From: Himantopus leucocephalus
Lineage: Eukaryota; Chordata; Aves; Charadriiformes; Recurvirostridae
Assembly (NCBI GenBank): GCA_003993805.1
Contig: RSEF01000014.1
Location: forward strand, 4,559,769-4,623,768
Direction: 5' to 3'
Length of the DNA stretch: 64,000 nt
Under the pieces are notes generated by a model. The model worked only from the letters and a program-made list of their open reading frames with translations. It ran no database searches and was not told the DNA's origin. A program made the position numbers and the translations under genes. Below are positions 47,883 to 59,818 of this stretch, one piece after another. Within the stretch, counting starts at the first letter, position 1; each line of letters opens with the position of its first letter.

Positions 47883-49260
47883 GGTCAGAGGCCAGCATGT
47901 CTGGTCCAGGGCTGCCGTGTCACTGGCGGCCACCCAAATCCAGAGCATCCTGGCTCGGCCCCTCCAAAGACAGAAAATTCTTGAAACAGGGAATTGCAGT
48001 TGAAATGCTCTTCCTGCTGTCCTCCTGCATCCCTCCTCTGCGGCGCCTGAGCACAAGCAAGTCAGTACAGGTCCAGAAAGACAGAGGGCTTTGGCAGCTG
48101 CCTAGAAAGAACACGGCTGCTTAATTGTGGGAAGCACTCGTGCTTGTCTGAAAGCACACCTGGACTTGCGTTTACAAGAAATCTTTTTAAAACTAGTGTT
48201 AGTAGCTTAACAAGGAATAAAACATCTACCTGCATACCTCTCCGCATGTAAACTCCCAGTAGAAGTTTGCGCTGAGCTAGGGAATAAAACTTCTGCCGGT
48301 TGGAGAGGTAACAGTTGCATCTGATTGAAAAGTGGCTGCCAGAGAGGTTCTCTTCTTGAAAAAGAGTTTCAGGTGTACTTCTAAATAAGGCATAATCCAT
48401 GAAACTGGGGCGAGTGGTGTTTCCAGAGTGCCTGTGGACCAGGTTTATTGATCATTGGGAAGTTTCGCTATCACAGAGATAGAAATAGCACCTCTTCAAC
48501 AAGGGGTGGCAATTCAGGTTCTTCAGAAAATGCTTTTTGCCCATTGCTTCCCCCGAAATACTGAACTGTTTCCGTAGAGATCGCGTTGTGTCGGTGTGCA
48601 AAATGCACCGCTCGAGCCTATTTACTTGGGTCTTGAGCTGCTGAGCACGCGTTGCTGCTCACAGGGACAAATGGTAATAAAAGCTATCTTAGAACATCGG
48701 AACTAATTCTACACATTTTTATCTTTCCTAGTTCATTTCTTTTTTTAATGTCACTTCACATAAACAAGCACCGAAATAAAATTCATGACATCTGAGAAGC
48801 GTGGTAAATTCTCAAATATATTTACTCTACACAAATGTTAAAATGCACGTAATATGAATAAATTTCAGGCACTTGCTAAATAAATGATTATAGCAGCTTT
48901 GTAGGATGTAGTAACAGATTTTGGGTTCTGTGCAGGGAAAGCATGTTTCTCTCTTAGATGTAGAACTAACCATTTATACGTGTAAGTAGCTGACTTTGTG
49001 CTCAGGCAAATCAGGTACAAAATCAGAGTATTTTCCATGCATATCATGACTTCTCACTTTACAAAGCTTGGGGGTTTGCCTTTTTGCAGAAGCATAGATC
49101 GTGTTTTCTTTCATACCAGTGTAATCAAACTAATATTTTTACTACTTCTAGGAACAGCACGGTTTTTATTTGTTGCCAGCATTCTTCTGCAATGGTATTT
49201 CTCTCCTTGAGAAAAGCTAAAAATAAGTTGCAAGACTGATCTGCTGACTGTGAAAAAATT
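47883..49260. other. Unique non-coding sequence, no gene seen
   Basis: No supported gene or repeat. Open frames are at most about 112 codons (48062-48400 minus) and none is recognised. Confidence 0.55.
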
Positions 49261-49274
49261 GTTGCCCAGGCAAC
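49261..49274. promoter_or_regulatory. RFX X-box, perfect palindromic arms
   Basis: GTTGCC-CA-GGCAAC matches both half-sites of the RFX X-box exactly with a 2-bp spacer. The arms are perfect inverted repeats. RFX proteins bind such sites as dimers in promoters and enhancers, notably of cilia genes. The match is seen in the sequence; occupancy and target are unknown. No promoter or CpG cluster lies nearby. Confidence 0.45.
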
Positions 49275-49893
49275 CTGATCTTCTTCATAACTTTGTGGCT
49301 TCAGCCGTCTGATGGTTCCAATAGGTAAAACTGTAAAATCTTCAACATTTGCATCCTACAGGATCTCCCCTCATTGCGAACAAGTGTTCATTCAGAATTA
49401 TGATGAAAATGAACCTGTTTTTCCTTTGGGGGAAAAATAGTCTAATTTTGTTTTGGGGGTGAAGAAAGCAAATTGTTGGTGGTTGTTTCCAAACCAAAAT
49501 GGATGTGATCTTTAACTGGATGGGGGGATGAGATTTTCCCTCCGTGCGAGGGGGATCCCCGAAGCATTTGGAGCCCTGAGGCTGGACTGTGCGAGCTCTG
49601 CCTCCACCTCGCAGCAGCCCGAGCGGTTTGCACCAGGGATGCTGAATTTGGTAACAAACCGGTAGTGGTTTCTCAGGCCGTCTCTCACGGCAGTCTCCCT
49701 CTGTTTTCCCCAGAACTTCCTTGCCATAACACTTCCCAGAAAAGTCCAGTTAGATCTCCTCCCACTCCCAAAAACTTGGCCTGAGCGCAAGCTTAAGAAA
49801 CATTGATGATTAAATTGTGATTTCCAAAGCACTGTGGATTTATGCCATGAGAAGCAGCCACAGGCTCTCGGATGTCACCATCAGTGAGAAAAT
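49275..49893. other. Unique non-coding sequence, no gene seen
   Basis: No recognisable exon or repeat. A moderately GC-rich patch spans 49540-49640. Confidence 0.5.
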
Positions 49894-49970
49894 GCTCGTT
49901 GACTTCATGCGAACTAGATGGGCCAAAATCCACCAGTTTCAGCTGGTGCACAGAGCTACGCTTTCAGTAA
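49894..49970. repeat. Ancient amniote repeat trace
   Basis: The string tgctcgttgacttcatgcga, then ctagatgggccaaaatccac, then ttcagctggtgcacagagct resembles recurring amniote repeat text ('ttgacttcaatgg', 'gggccaaattcatccc', 'ctggtgtaac'). It shares vocabulary with the other ancient traces. The family name is uncertain. Confidence 0.45.
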
Positions 49971-50099
49971 GGGAAAATACTGGCAGTTGAAGCATCAAGA
50001 ATCCTGCCCCTTTTTTTCTGGAAGTAGATTAAAGAAACAAGATCAATACACCGTGTAACATGTCCTGAGAACTTACTAGCTAGTTATCCACCTTATTAA

Positions 50100-50580
50100 C
50101 AGCAAGAATGAAATAAAGCTCAATTTAATTCTGCATAGTTTATTCAAAGTGAATAAATGAGCAGGCAAAGATTGCTGTGTTTATACATATTTCATAGAGG
50201 CTTTGATAAAAAGCAGAACTAACCATTTAAGTTTAATTGCATCCAAATAAAGAACTATTTCCCACGGCTACTGAATAATACAACATTGTTTTTGTTCTAC
50301 TGTGTTCAAAAACAAAGGCATTTCATAGTAGCTTGGGAGGTAAGATGCAAGAGCCTTTATTTATATGTGCTGGGGAGGGGGGTGGAAGCAAAGTAATTAC
50401 AATCTGCCATTTCAGTCAAGACTTGCTAAACCTCAGAGACACTGGGAGATAAAGGTGGTTTGAAATGAGAATATCAGATAAAGGGGCTTTAAAGGGTTAA
50501 CATTGCTGCCTGCACAGTAACTGCATTAAGGTTTGTGCAACCAGAGGCAGTTATGATTTTTTGTATTGATATCTTGTACT
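50100..50580. other. Candidate conserved non-coding element, SOX-like sites
   Basis: A complex, transposon-free AT-rich segment with SOX/HMG-type cores at 50284-50290 (CATTGTT) and 50311-50318 (AACAAAGG). Several AATAAA/TTTAT and GATAA cores lie around them. One G-rich run interrupts it near 50375. Its texture resembles developmental enhancers. There is no direct evidence of conservation. Confidence 0.3.
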
Positions 50581-52969
50581 GTGAAGTATGAAATTCCCCA
50601 AAGAATCACTCTATACAGAGTTAGTACGAGACTCTACACTGTTAGGTCCTCCCGGGAGCTGCAATTGTTGCTAACAAGGCATCAAGAAGTGAAACACTGA
50701 AAATTGGGTTATACACACACTTTCCATAATACCAGGAAAACAAACAGGATGTTGGAAATTTGTACCATCCCTATGAAGCTCAGCATATCTCAGGACGGAG
50801 CGGCACGCTTTCTCTCGTTCCTTTCTTACGCCGTTTGATACTCAAGGATCTGAACGCCCAACGGTTTTATGGGAGCTACTGGTAATAAGACAATAATTTT
50901 TTAAGCAGAAGGGAGAGAAAGAATGTGGTAGAAAACTCTTGCCAATAAGCTTGCTTGTGCAGACGGTCTTCTCTTTTGGCAAAACAGAGTTTTCATATTG
51001 TAAGGTGAACCGCTGAAGCAGCGGAGCCAAGTCTGCCAGCAGGAGCAGCACGTGTGTTTTGTTTCATGGTTGCGCGGGAGCGTCCCGATGTAGGAAGTGC
51101 AGAGGGGGTGACAGATAAGGGACTGAGACTTCAGTCTGGAAACATTTAGGGACACAAGGAGAAGACTGAGGGCTCCGGCGTGTGCTCCCTCTGTCCCTTT
51201 GATGCCTGCCTGCTGGGTGTCACCGCTCCGGCTGCAGAGGGATCCCTCTGTCCCCTGCCAGGCACTTCTGCCCAGTCCCTCCCGCTGAGTGAAAATACTG
51301 CTGCTTTTGGCTCACGCTGGCAGTGGACGTGCGGAGCCTGAAAAGCAGCTGTGGTGCCAGCTTTCCTGCCCCTGTAGAGAGAGCAGTTGTCTGCGGAGGC
51401 GATGCCCCATCCAGGCACCAGTGCTGCTCCCAGCAGGGCTGGGGGGGGAGCCAGCGCCTTGGGGGGCAGCGCTGGGGACGGGTGGCACAGCCAAAAGCAG
51501 GTCTGACCCTGGCGCCACGTAATCACGTTGTCTTGGTGCAGCCGCAGCGACGGGGCCTCGCTTTTGGCAGCCCAAGCCCAGCAAGGTGCCGAGGGACCTC
51601 CGCGGCCTCCGCTTTGGAGCTGGCTTGGGCTCTGCCTCCGGAGCGTGTAGACCGACCAATTTTTCTTACGATTAGGGGTTGTATACAATCCCATTCATCA
51701 GGATCTCCCTACTGTGCCTATTTCTCTTCCTTTAGTTTCCTTTTTAAAACCACGCTGGAGAATATAATTGTTAGCCCCCATTTTGCAAATGTTTTTCTGA
51801 TCATTCACTCGAGTAAATCAAAGCCAGAAGAAATGATCGTTATTAACCATCCGTTTGATTGTTCTGTTGGACGCCAACATGGTGGTGTGTGTTGGCCTGG
51901 GGATTGCAGCTAAGAACTGAAAAAAAACCCAACCCAAAAGGCTTTTATTCCTCACAGAAAACATCTGGTGCTTTGGGCTGATCTATTGAGACGGAGGCAG
52001 GCTCTATTCATGTCGTCTGTTGCCTCAACTGGAGATAAATTACACTCTTACAGAAAGACTCTTAATTAAAAGGTGATGGAAAATTTGACTTGCAAAGTCC
52101 AAAGTGAGTCCTGTAGCATAATAAAGCACACTCACTGCTAAAATTTAACAGATTGTCTGTAGCATTTAAATCCATGTTTAAAAAACCACCAGCGGTACAA
52201 CTGTTTAATCAAAAGTATTTTTTAACACTGCGTTCATTTCTGGAAATATCGATTAGTACATCAATTCTTACAAAAGGGCAGAACAGAAATGTAGGGGCTG
52301 TAAACACTGTTACTGTTTCATCTGTTTTCCGCAGAAGTACGCAAAACATGAGCTCGGCCGGTAGCGGGCTGCTGCGAATGCTGGCACTGCCCGCAGCCGG
52401 GGAAGCTCGGCCCCGCCGAAGCCGGCGCGTTTAATTATAGGAGGTGACTTCGTTTCAGTAACTTGTGTGGTAGTACCGTTTTTCTTTCCCTGGCAGTATG
52501 TTTAAAGACAATTAAGGCTAAGTGTGCTGTTCCTCTCATCCTGAATAGGGAGAGAAAATACGTAAGATCCGTCCTGATTTACTAGAAAATCGGTCCTTCG
52601 CACAACTACCAGAAGGCTCACGGCACGCCGCAGGGTATTTCTGTCCAGAAAACATTGGTTATTTTACAATAACGTGCAAAGATGTAGGAGGGCTCTGCCT
52701 GGGAGAGCTCTCCCCATCGTACATAGCCTAAACTCCATTTCAGTCAGAACGGTTGGGTAAGTGTGGGTTTGTTGCGACTCAGTGAGAAACACAGATGCGC
52801 TCAGCAAAACAGTAAAACATCCGTGGCATCGAGGAGGTAGAGCCAGGCTGGCAAACAACCGCAGTTCTTAACTAATCGCATACCCCCTTTTAATATTAAA
52901 TAATAAAAACTGTCTTCCTTGTCTTGCTTTGACTCTGGCTGCGGTCAGGTCAGTTCCTTAAATTCAGCA
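50581..52969. other. Unique non-coding sequence; GC-rich part 51.2-51.65 kb
   Basis: The GC-rich part carries overlapping open frames on both strands (51146-51694 minus, 182 codons; 51323-51913 plus, 196 codons). None resembles a known protein, so they look like chance. A small CpG-dense spot lies at 52350-52430. No repeats are recognised. Confidence 0.5.
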
Positions 52970-53110
52970 CATCACCCTCCCCACGCTGAGCCAAGCTCTT
53001 GCCAACGCCCTGCGTGCCGCTGGCGCCCGGCGCGGGCGACCTTGGGCCGTTGCGCCTTCAAAAGGCAGAAGCATCTCTCGGGCTAACCTGCATAACGGTC
53101 CGCGGCCAGG
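52970..53110. other. Short CpG-dense patch
   Basis: About 15 CpGs in 140 bp by eye, including cgcccggcgcgggcgacc. It is flanked by AT-rich sequence and too short for a confident CpG island. Confidence 0.4.
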
Positions 53111-55929
53111 TCGGTGCCTTCGTGCCCGTAAAATTGCATGAATTTCAGGGGTTGCCCAGCTTTCATCGGTTTTCAATTTTCTCTGGATCCGTGTCTTGAA
53201 ATTCTAGTTACTAAAACAATTTTGTTAAAAACCACGGTACCTTTCTTGGGCAGAAGACAGAGTAGGGTGTAGTAAGCTGTCTAGCAATTTAGAGATTGCC
53301 ATAATTCGATCCTCAGTCCAGTTAAAGAGGGGACTTTATTTTCAGTATTTTTAATTCACTTCTGGTGCACTTGGAGTTGGTGATTGTCTGAAGAGAAAAT
53401 AAGTTGGCACCAGGTTCAACCTCCAGCCGTTTGAGTAGCTACCCCTGTTTCTAGCAGATGCAAATGGGTCAAACTCAGAAGCCTCCGATTCAAATGGGTT
53501 TGAAACTTAGCTTAGCAGTATTAATTTTTCCACAGGGTAGCAATCAATGCCCATCTCGGAGAGAGAGATTTTACTCATCGAAACCAGAAGGATTAATAAA
53601 ACCATTTTAGAGAAACAGCTCTGACCAGCCCCAGCAGATATTTTACGTCCACTCTGGTTGCTAATTCTTTCTAGTTATCTGAATGACACTAAAATGTAGA
53701 AGTTAACATTAAAAAAAAAAAAAAACCAAACAAACCAAAAAGCAGAACCAAAGAAGAATCACATGCCTGTGAGACCACAGACAGAACCTGGGGTTGAGTT
53801 GCTCATTACCGACTATTACCTTTTGCCTTACGGATTCTTCTTGTCGAGGTGATGCACAAGCTGCCTTCCAAGGACAGGGGCAGGGTGACAGAAGGAGGCG
53901 CAGTGTTTCCCTTCCTTTGGACTCTGGTGTGGTTTGTGGGCAACATTGCCGTGTCCAGGCTCAGGGCTGAGTGCATAAATTGGATTTCTCATAGGAACCT
54001 TGATCCCTTTAAACATTTCCAGGTTGCACAGAAATGTAGCAATTGCTGTTTTGAGGAATGCGTCAGAAAGCGCACAGGTTTCTGTCTGCCTAGAGTTAAG
54101 GATGCTGGTGTTTGTGTAATTAGCCCCTGCCAGTCTTCACAGTGTCTTATGAGCTTCAGAATGGGAATACAGGGACCCTAAATCAGTTTCTCCAACAAAT
54201 GGCCATATTGTTTAATTTAAACAGCACACCTAAAGAGGATTTCAAACCAATGAAAGCTTTATATGAAGAATTGTTGGCAGTATTCTGTTGTACTTTTTTC
54301 TGCTCGTACCTGCCTCATCCCCACGTTCCCGTTTGTTGTCATGGAGCAGTCTTTTTTTCCAGATCCTCACTATTTCTCAGGCAAAGCTCTCTTTTATTTC
54401 ATGTGTTCCTGCAATCCAGAGAATGCCAGTTCCAGCAGCTTTGAGAGGTATCAGAGGTACAGTTCAGAGTAGCTGGATCTGCAATTTTTGCCAGGAGTAT
54501 TCTTCAAGTTCTGTGGTCCGTATCCTGACAAATCAGCTGGATTAACTCCAGGTACTTGCACAGCAAATAGCTTACCCAGAAAAAATACCCTCTCCATTTA
54601 GGAGAGGTACATTTAAGCATTGTGCCTGCTCTTCTGATTAACTGCTCGTGTCTCTCCATTTTGGACTGCGCTTTTTTTAATTTTTGGACCGCTCATTTTA
54701 ATTCTTTCATCTCCTTTTCCCCTGAAAATTAGAGCACTTTGGGCTGTTTCCTTGTCTATGCCAGCTGTAGGCTGTGGCGCAGGGCTCTGCGGCTGACGGG
54801 AGCCGGCGCTCAATCTAACCCCACTCAGCTGAGGGTACTGTAATATTCCAGCTGAGCAGGAGGAATTTCAGTACTGTAAGAAGCAGCCCCGCAGGTATGA
54901 AAGCGCAGCCTGGTTAGAGCGCCTGAATGCCTCTGGGACTCTTCAGAATAAACGTGCTGCTCTTTACAGCTGAAGCAGCCCAAAATAACGCCGAAGGTAT
55001 GGTAACAGCTAATGGGAGCTGAGAGTGCTGGATGTGCTCTCCTCGGGTTTATGAACACACCGAGAATGTTTAGTTATACTTTCAGTTAATAGTTAGGATG
55101 TTTTTGACCTCCGAGTATGAATCCTGTTAGATTTCCTTGGGAAAGAAATGGGTTCTCTCAAGCAAGATAAGGTGTTTTCAGCGTGTGTTTAGGGGGGAGG
55201 CTCCATCCAGCTCCCGACTGTCGTTTGAGCGGACCCTTTTGAATGTCAGTCATTCACATGCTCCTTCAGCTGCTGGTCCTTAGAACACCCACTCCAGGTA
55301 GCAACCGCACCCAGGCTTCTCGGCGTCACGCAGAGGACTTGGGCTTTTCATAGAAAGCTTCGGTAGGACAGACTGAAGATTTTGATCTTCAGATGTCCGT
55401 GTTCGTATGCTCTGTTCAGATTGTTCCAAATGAAATTTTTGGATCTCATCTAAATACAGAGCACCGTGAAAAGCCCACCTCCTCCAGCACCGACCAGCCT
55501 TCCTACCGGGAAGGTGTAGTTTGATTGTATGGAGATTTTTAAAATCTGTTGTTTGAGAGAGGGTCTGCTGTACCTGCCAATGTTACTACTTCGTCTCACA
55601 ATTTGTTGTAACTCCAGCCCATACATTTAGAATCCAGTGCGTACATTTAGAAATAGAAACGATCAAAATACTGTCCCCCATGCCGGTGCTTCTTTTTCAG
55701 TGAGGTGTTCAAAGGATGAACACCTCAACAGTGAACCAGGAGTTAGAGATGCTGAGGGAGCTTCCAGCCTTGCAGAGGAACCAGAAGGAGGTTTCAGGCT
55801 ATGGGATGGAGGGTCCTTATGGGTTTTACCTGGTGGTTCATTGAACGTAACAGAAAAACCTCAAACCTAAGTGGTTTTGATTTCTCTAAGTGTGAAGGGA
55901 TGATGGCTACAGGCCAGAGAGATATAGGT
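53111..55929. other. Unique non-coding sequence, no gene seen
   Basis: No recognisable exon, RNA gene or young repeat. An A15 run lies at 53711-53725, followed by caaa/ccaaa units. Open frames are at most about 110 codons. Confidence 0.55.
53711..53740. repeat. Poly-A with A/C-rich tail
   Basis: Fifteen A residues followed by ccaaacaaaccaaaa. Low-complexity; no retroposed sequence is recognisable upstream. Confidence 0.85.
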
Positions 55930-55995
55930 GTTTAATTGACTTCCGTGGGACTACTCAATTGTTTGAAGTTAAATATGGGATTTACCAATTGCAGA
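55930..55995. repeat. Ancient amniote repeat trace
   Basis: The strings ttgacttccgtgggactact and gtttgaagttaaatatggga follow the recurring amniote repeat text 'ttgacttcaatgggactactc ... taaagttaagcatgtgc'. This is one of the clearer ancient traces here. The family name is uncertain. Confidence 0.55.
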
Positions 55996-56279
55996 CATTA
56001 AAGCGCATGGTTAGAGCTTGCTCTGCTGTCAGAGGAGCTCAGTGGGCTCGTTTTGATCCCTGTCTGAACGTCTTGTGTCTATCTGGAAACACCTTCTGCC
56101 ATTGCAGATCTGCCTGACTCCACAGCAGTCGCACTGATCGCTGCCAAATTGTGCGTCTCCGCAGTTTTGTCTTTTTCTGCCTGTACAGATACAAAACAAG
56201 ATGAAACCAGTGAAGTCATTTTCATGTGTGACCTAATACAGTTTCCACAGAGACACTAATGCTCTTTCCTCCCTCACAC
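55996..56279. other. Unique non-coding sequence, no gene seen
   Basis: Nothing recognisable between the ancient repeat trace and the motif-rich segment that follows. Confidence 0.5.
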
Positions 56280-56510
56280 CATATGAGTTCCTAATGAGAC
56301 ATTAATGAGACATTAATTGCTTATGCAAATTTAGAGTAGTAGACAATGAGAGTTGTTGTACCAAGAGTTTAAGGGCCGTATAACTACTGTGGATGTTCAC
56401 ATAATTCCCATTAACATTAATTGGAGTCGCATGCAGATCAGAGCCTGCTATCTTCAAAAGTTATAAAATAAACCATTGCATGCTAATAGGCCAGCTTGTA
56501 GCCATGTATC
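56280..56510. other. Candidate conserved non-coding element with octamer
   Basis: An 11-bp unit TAATGAGACAT is repeated exactly in tandem (56292-56302 and 56303-56313) and is followed by TAATTGC. The POU octamer ATGCAAAT lies at 56323-56330. The trace at 56400-56450 resembles an ancient amniote repeat, so part of the segment may be an exapted old repeat. The spacing of homeodomain cores next to an octamer is enhancer-like; function is inferred only. Confidence 0.35.
56400..56450. repeat. Ancient amniote repeat trace
   Basis: The strings ataattcccattaacattaa and ttggagtcgcatgcagatca resemble recurring text 'aattcccattgacgttaatgggagttgcatgcgcagatca'. The order and spacing agree well. The family name is uncertain. 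Confidence 0.5.
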
Positions 56511-57239
56511 TTTCTTATAAGCACTTTGGTTTTTGTACTGGTTGCTAGCGAGTCATCTAGTGTTAAAATGCTCCAGATGGCATTGGAAGTGGTTTAAAAT
56601 ACAGAAGAATTATTTTCTCTTAATATGTCAGGAATGTGAAGCTTTATCCCACATGACTGTAAATAAAATACAGGGTCCATATATTTTAACCCCTTGGAAA
56701 CTTCTGCGGAGTGGTTTAAACTTCGCTGGTAAAGCATATACAAGAAAAGGTACCCAAGTTATATTTCTAAAAGTAACTCATGGAGCTGTTGAAAGGAGTT
56801 AATTTGGTGACTCTAGTCAGGGTCTGCTGATGAGGACCTGTGAGAACAGTGACTAAAGCGCTTTGACCAACCAGCTATTTGACACATATGACGGTAGCTC
56901 CAAGGCTATCTCGGTTGTCTGCCTTAACAACATCTCTGCTCTCATTTCCATCTCCCCCCCTCTTGCTGCTCCCATGTCGCTTTATTTAACAGGTTTCTTG
57001 CAGCCCGCTTCCCGAGCAGCTCCGTGCATCCTTGGCCATAGGAGCAATAATGCCTCTGCTTGGAGCTTGTTTTTGCCATGACAGATTGATAGACAATCCA
57101 TGTTCGTTCCCGGCTGAGAAGCCTCGTTTGGCCTGTTTAATGCCAAATCTTTGCAGAGCGAGCACTGGGAGTCCTTTGCCCCGCTCCACTGAGTACTAAC
57201 TCAGTGTATATATCCCCGTCTTGTGGAAACGCCAGGGTC
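56511..57239. other. Unique non-coding sequence, no gene seen
   Basis: No recognisable exon or repeat. The open frame at 56533-56802 (89 codons) does not begin with a recognisable domain and looks like chance. Confidence 0.5.
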
Positions 57240-57720
57240 GATGAATTCAGCAAGCAAGGCACAAGCTCTCCTGTATTTATGAATGCTCATGTGTTGTTAC
57301 GAGCCTCTGGCCGCCTGGCAGATTTTGCAGTTGTCACAGGATCATTATAACGGTAGAAATCCAAAGCTGGGATTGTGACAGCAGGCGGTGATTGGCACCT
57401 CGCGCTCACCCGCCTGCAGACAGCGCACTCCCAAACCTCCCCCGTCCGCATCGCCTCTTACAGCCAGTCCACTCCACTTTAAACCCGTTCGTCTGATTTC
57501 CAGCCACTAGTTAGGCCCTGCGACGCTGTAATTCCGGGAACAGATGTGTCACTGGCAGCCTGAGATGTTCATGAGGTCAGTTAAAACGATCTGCAACAGC
57601 AGGGGAGTTAAACAGAAGGTTTAGCAAATGTGCTAGATAATAAGCTATAATTGTCTGCAAATAATAAAAAAAATGTGTAAAATAATGTTATGTATCCGTT
57701 AAATTACTCGAGCAGGTTAA
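57240..57720. other. Candidate conserved non-coding element
   Basis: Complex, transposon-free sequence: a balanced-GC left half and an AT-rich right half with TAATAAGCTATAATTG and other TAAT cores (57639-57700). It has no coding potential. Judged by texture alone, so confidence is low. Confidence 0.22.
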
Positions 57721-58055
57721 ATTCTGAGTGAAGGAGAGCCCTTGGCAGCACAATCAAAACATCTCACCTATAGCGGTGCTTTCATTTAGAACAGCAACAT
57801 AGTGGATTTGCCTCATGTTTCAGTGCAGTTGAGAGTTCTTAGAGCAGGAAGATGTGGCCATTAACTGTTATTTTCTTAATAATAGCATCCCATTGTTAAG
57901 CAAAATGCTTACTCCAGTTGCATTCAAAGCACCAGAAATCCAAAGTTAAGGCAGCATTAAACGGGTTCTCATTGCATTCAGATGGTAATGTATGGCAATC
58001 CTTCTGTTCGCAGTCCTACATGTACCTCCTATGTTCAATGAGGTGAAATAGAAAA

Positions 58056-58075
58056 GGGGGGGGGAGGGGGGGAGG
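58056..58075. repeat. G-rich tract
   Basis: Two G runs (G9 and G7) separated by an A, then GGAGG. Low-complexity and potentially G-quadruplex forming. Confidence 0.8.
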
Positions 58076-59792
58076 TGTCTGAGGAAATGCAGTACCCTCC
58101 ATGGTACACTTCGGGCAGTACCAAACAAAGCAAGGGTGAGAAGCTGTGATGTGATAAATGAGCTTTTCTGTGGCATTAAGGCAGAGAAGAGTACTTTAGG
58201 AACAAATATGCAAATATTAAATTAATAATAATAATAGCAATTTTAGGGATTCTTTCAGTATAGAACGTTTTGTAAACAGTAACGAATGAAGCTGTAAATG
58301 TTTGGACTGCTGTGCAAGGGGGAAGGTTTGCTGTGGGACCTTCAGACAGTCTGTAATTGTGCCTTTTTTTATTTTTTTCCCTCTGGCAATAGAAATCAAT
58401 GGGAAGGTAATAATGACCTGTTTACCTGGCCTGTACGTGATAGCCCCAAAGTATGTTCTGTTTCCAAAACATGGGACGCTTTCAAGTTAAGTGTTTTCCA
58501 ATTTTTCAGTGAAGAAAGCTGGCAGAACAAGGAAATGTTTATATTCCTAAGCACAATAAGGCAGTCCTTTCTCTTGGTAAACAGCTGAGACATCTTTCCT
58601 ATGTAATGCAGTTACACAGAACCATGGGAGAAAAGTGTATTGGAGGGGGAAAAATAAAAAGTTTAGGATTTACTCAAAGGAGAACTTTACAGCAACTTGG
58701 GTAATGACAGAAGAGCCCTGCGAGGTGCCAGCTCCAGAGGAGCTGCACAGCAGAGCTCTATTAAAAGGAAAAGAAAAATGAGGAGTTTGTCCTGGATCTA
58801 CGAAAACTCATTCATCAGGGAGAGGATTGAGCCAAACGGCTCACAAACATCGTGCAAGTCCTCAGAACACGCTGTAACCACCGACAGTTAGTCATTTCAA
58901 AGACTTCATCTGTTGAGTCCTGGGGTTACCTTGATGCCACACAGCCCCGATGCCTCCCTGCTCTGCAGTCACCAAATTTTACATCAGGAAGACAACTCCA
59001 GGCAGGGAGGAGATAAGAAACGAGTTTCATTTAAAAGAAGAGGATGGCGGTGTTTCAGCTTTCCTCTTGCCCTGATGCTGTGGGTCGCTCAGTTGGCATC
59101 CTGCCTTTGAGAGCGGGCAGGCGGAGAGGTGCGGTGGAACCAGTCAGGAAGGACCCCAGTCCCAGCTTCTGCCGTTCTCCTTCCCACACCCAGCCCACAC
59201 CCCCGAGGATTCCTAACGGAATGTGGGTTCCCTTGCTACAGGCCATCACCGGCAGGCTCCGCAGGGGCACTTTGGTTTTTCTTAGTGAATGCTTAAGCTC
59301 TGCTCTCCCCTCTTCCAGGTTTCAACCTGGGGAAATAACCCCACACGGACGGGCTTTTCCTCACTCAGTGAGACGTAGAGGGCTCTGTGCTGATGTCTTA
59401 CGTGTCTTACCTGCCTCTTCCCATCGCCGAAAAACATTTTACCTGTGACAGCAGGTTTCACCGGTATAGTCGCCTTTAAGTTTCCACATTTTTAATATTT
59501 TAAGAATGAGAGGGGAAAGAAATTTTATATTTTTAATAGACTAAGTGTGGAAAATGGCTAGAATGTGATTAATATTGAGAACAGTAATTAAAACATTGAA
59601 GAGAAATTAACATGCTTTGACTGACATTATTCACAGCTTTAAAGGTCAGATTGCAACAAATATATAGGGATCAGTGTTAGAATAAAAGATACTTTTAATG
59701 GCACTACTGAGAATTCAGTGTGCAACTATCATTGATCACTACTGATATTATTATTAGTTCCCTGAAAAAGAACATTTCTGAGTCTCCAGGGG

Positions 59793-59818
59793 AAAAAAAA
59801 AAAAAAAGAGAGAGACAG
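59793..59818. repeat. Poly-A followed by GA repeat
   Basis: Fifteen A residues followed by gagagagaca. Low-complexity. Confidence 0.85.

Noticed and set aside
51146..51913. Opposed 182- and 196-codon frames as overlapping genes
   Set aside because: Both lie in the same GC-rich patch with few stops on any strand, and neither resembles a protein family.
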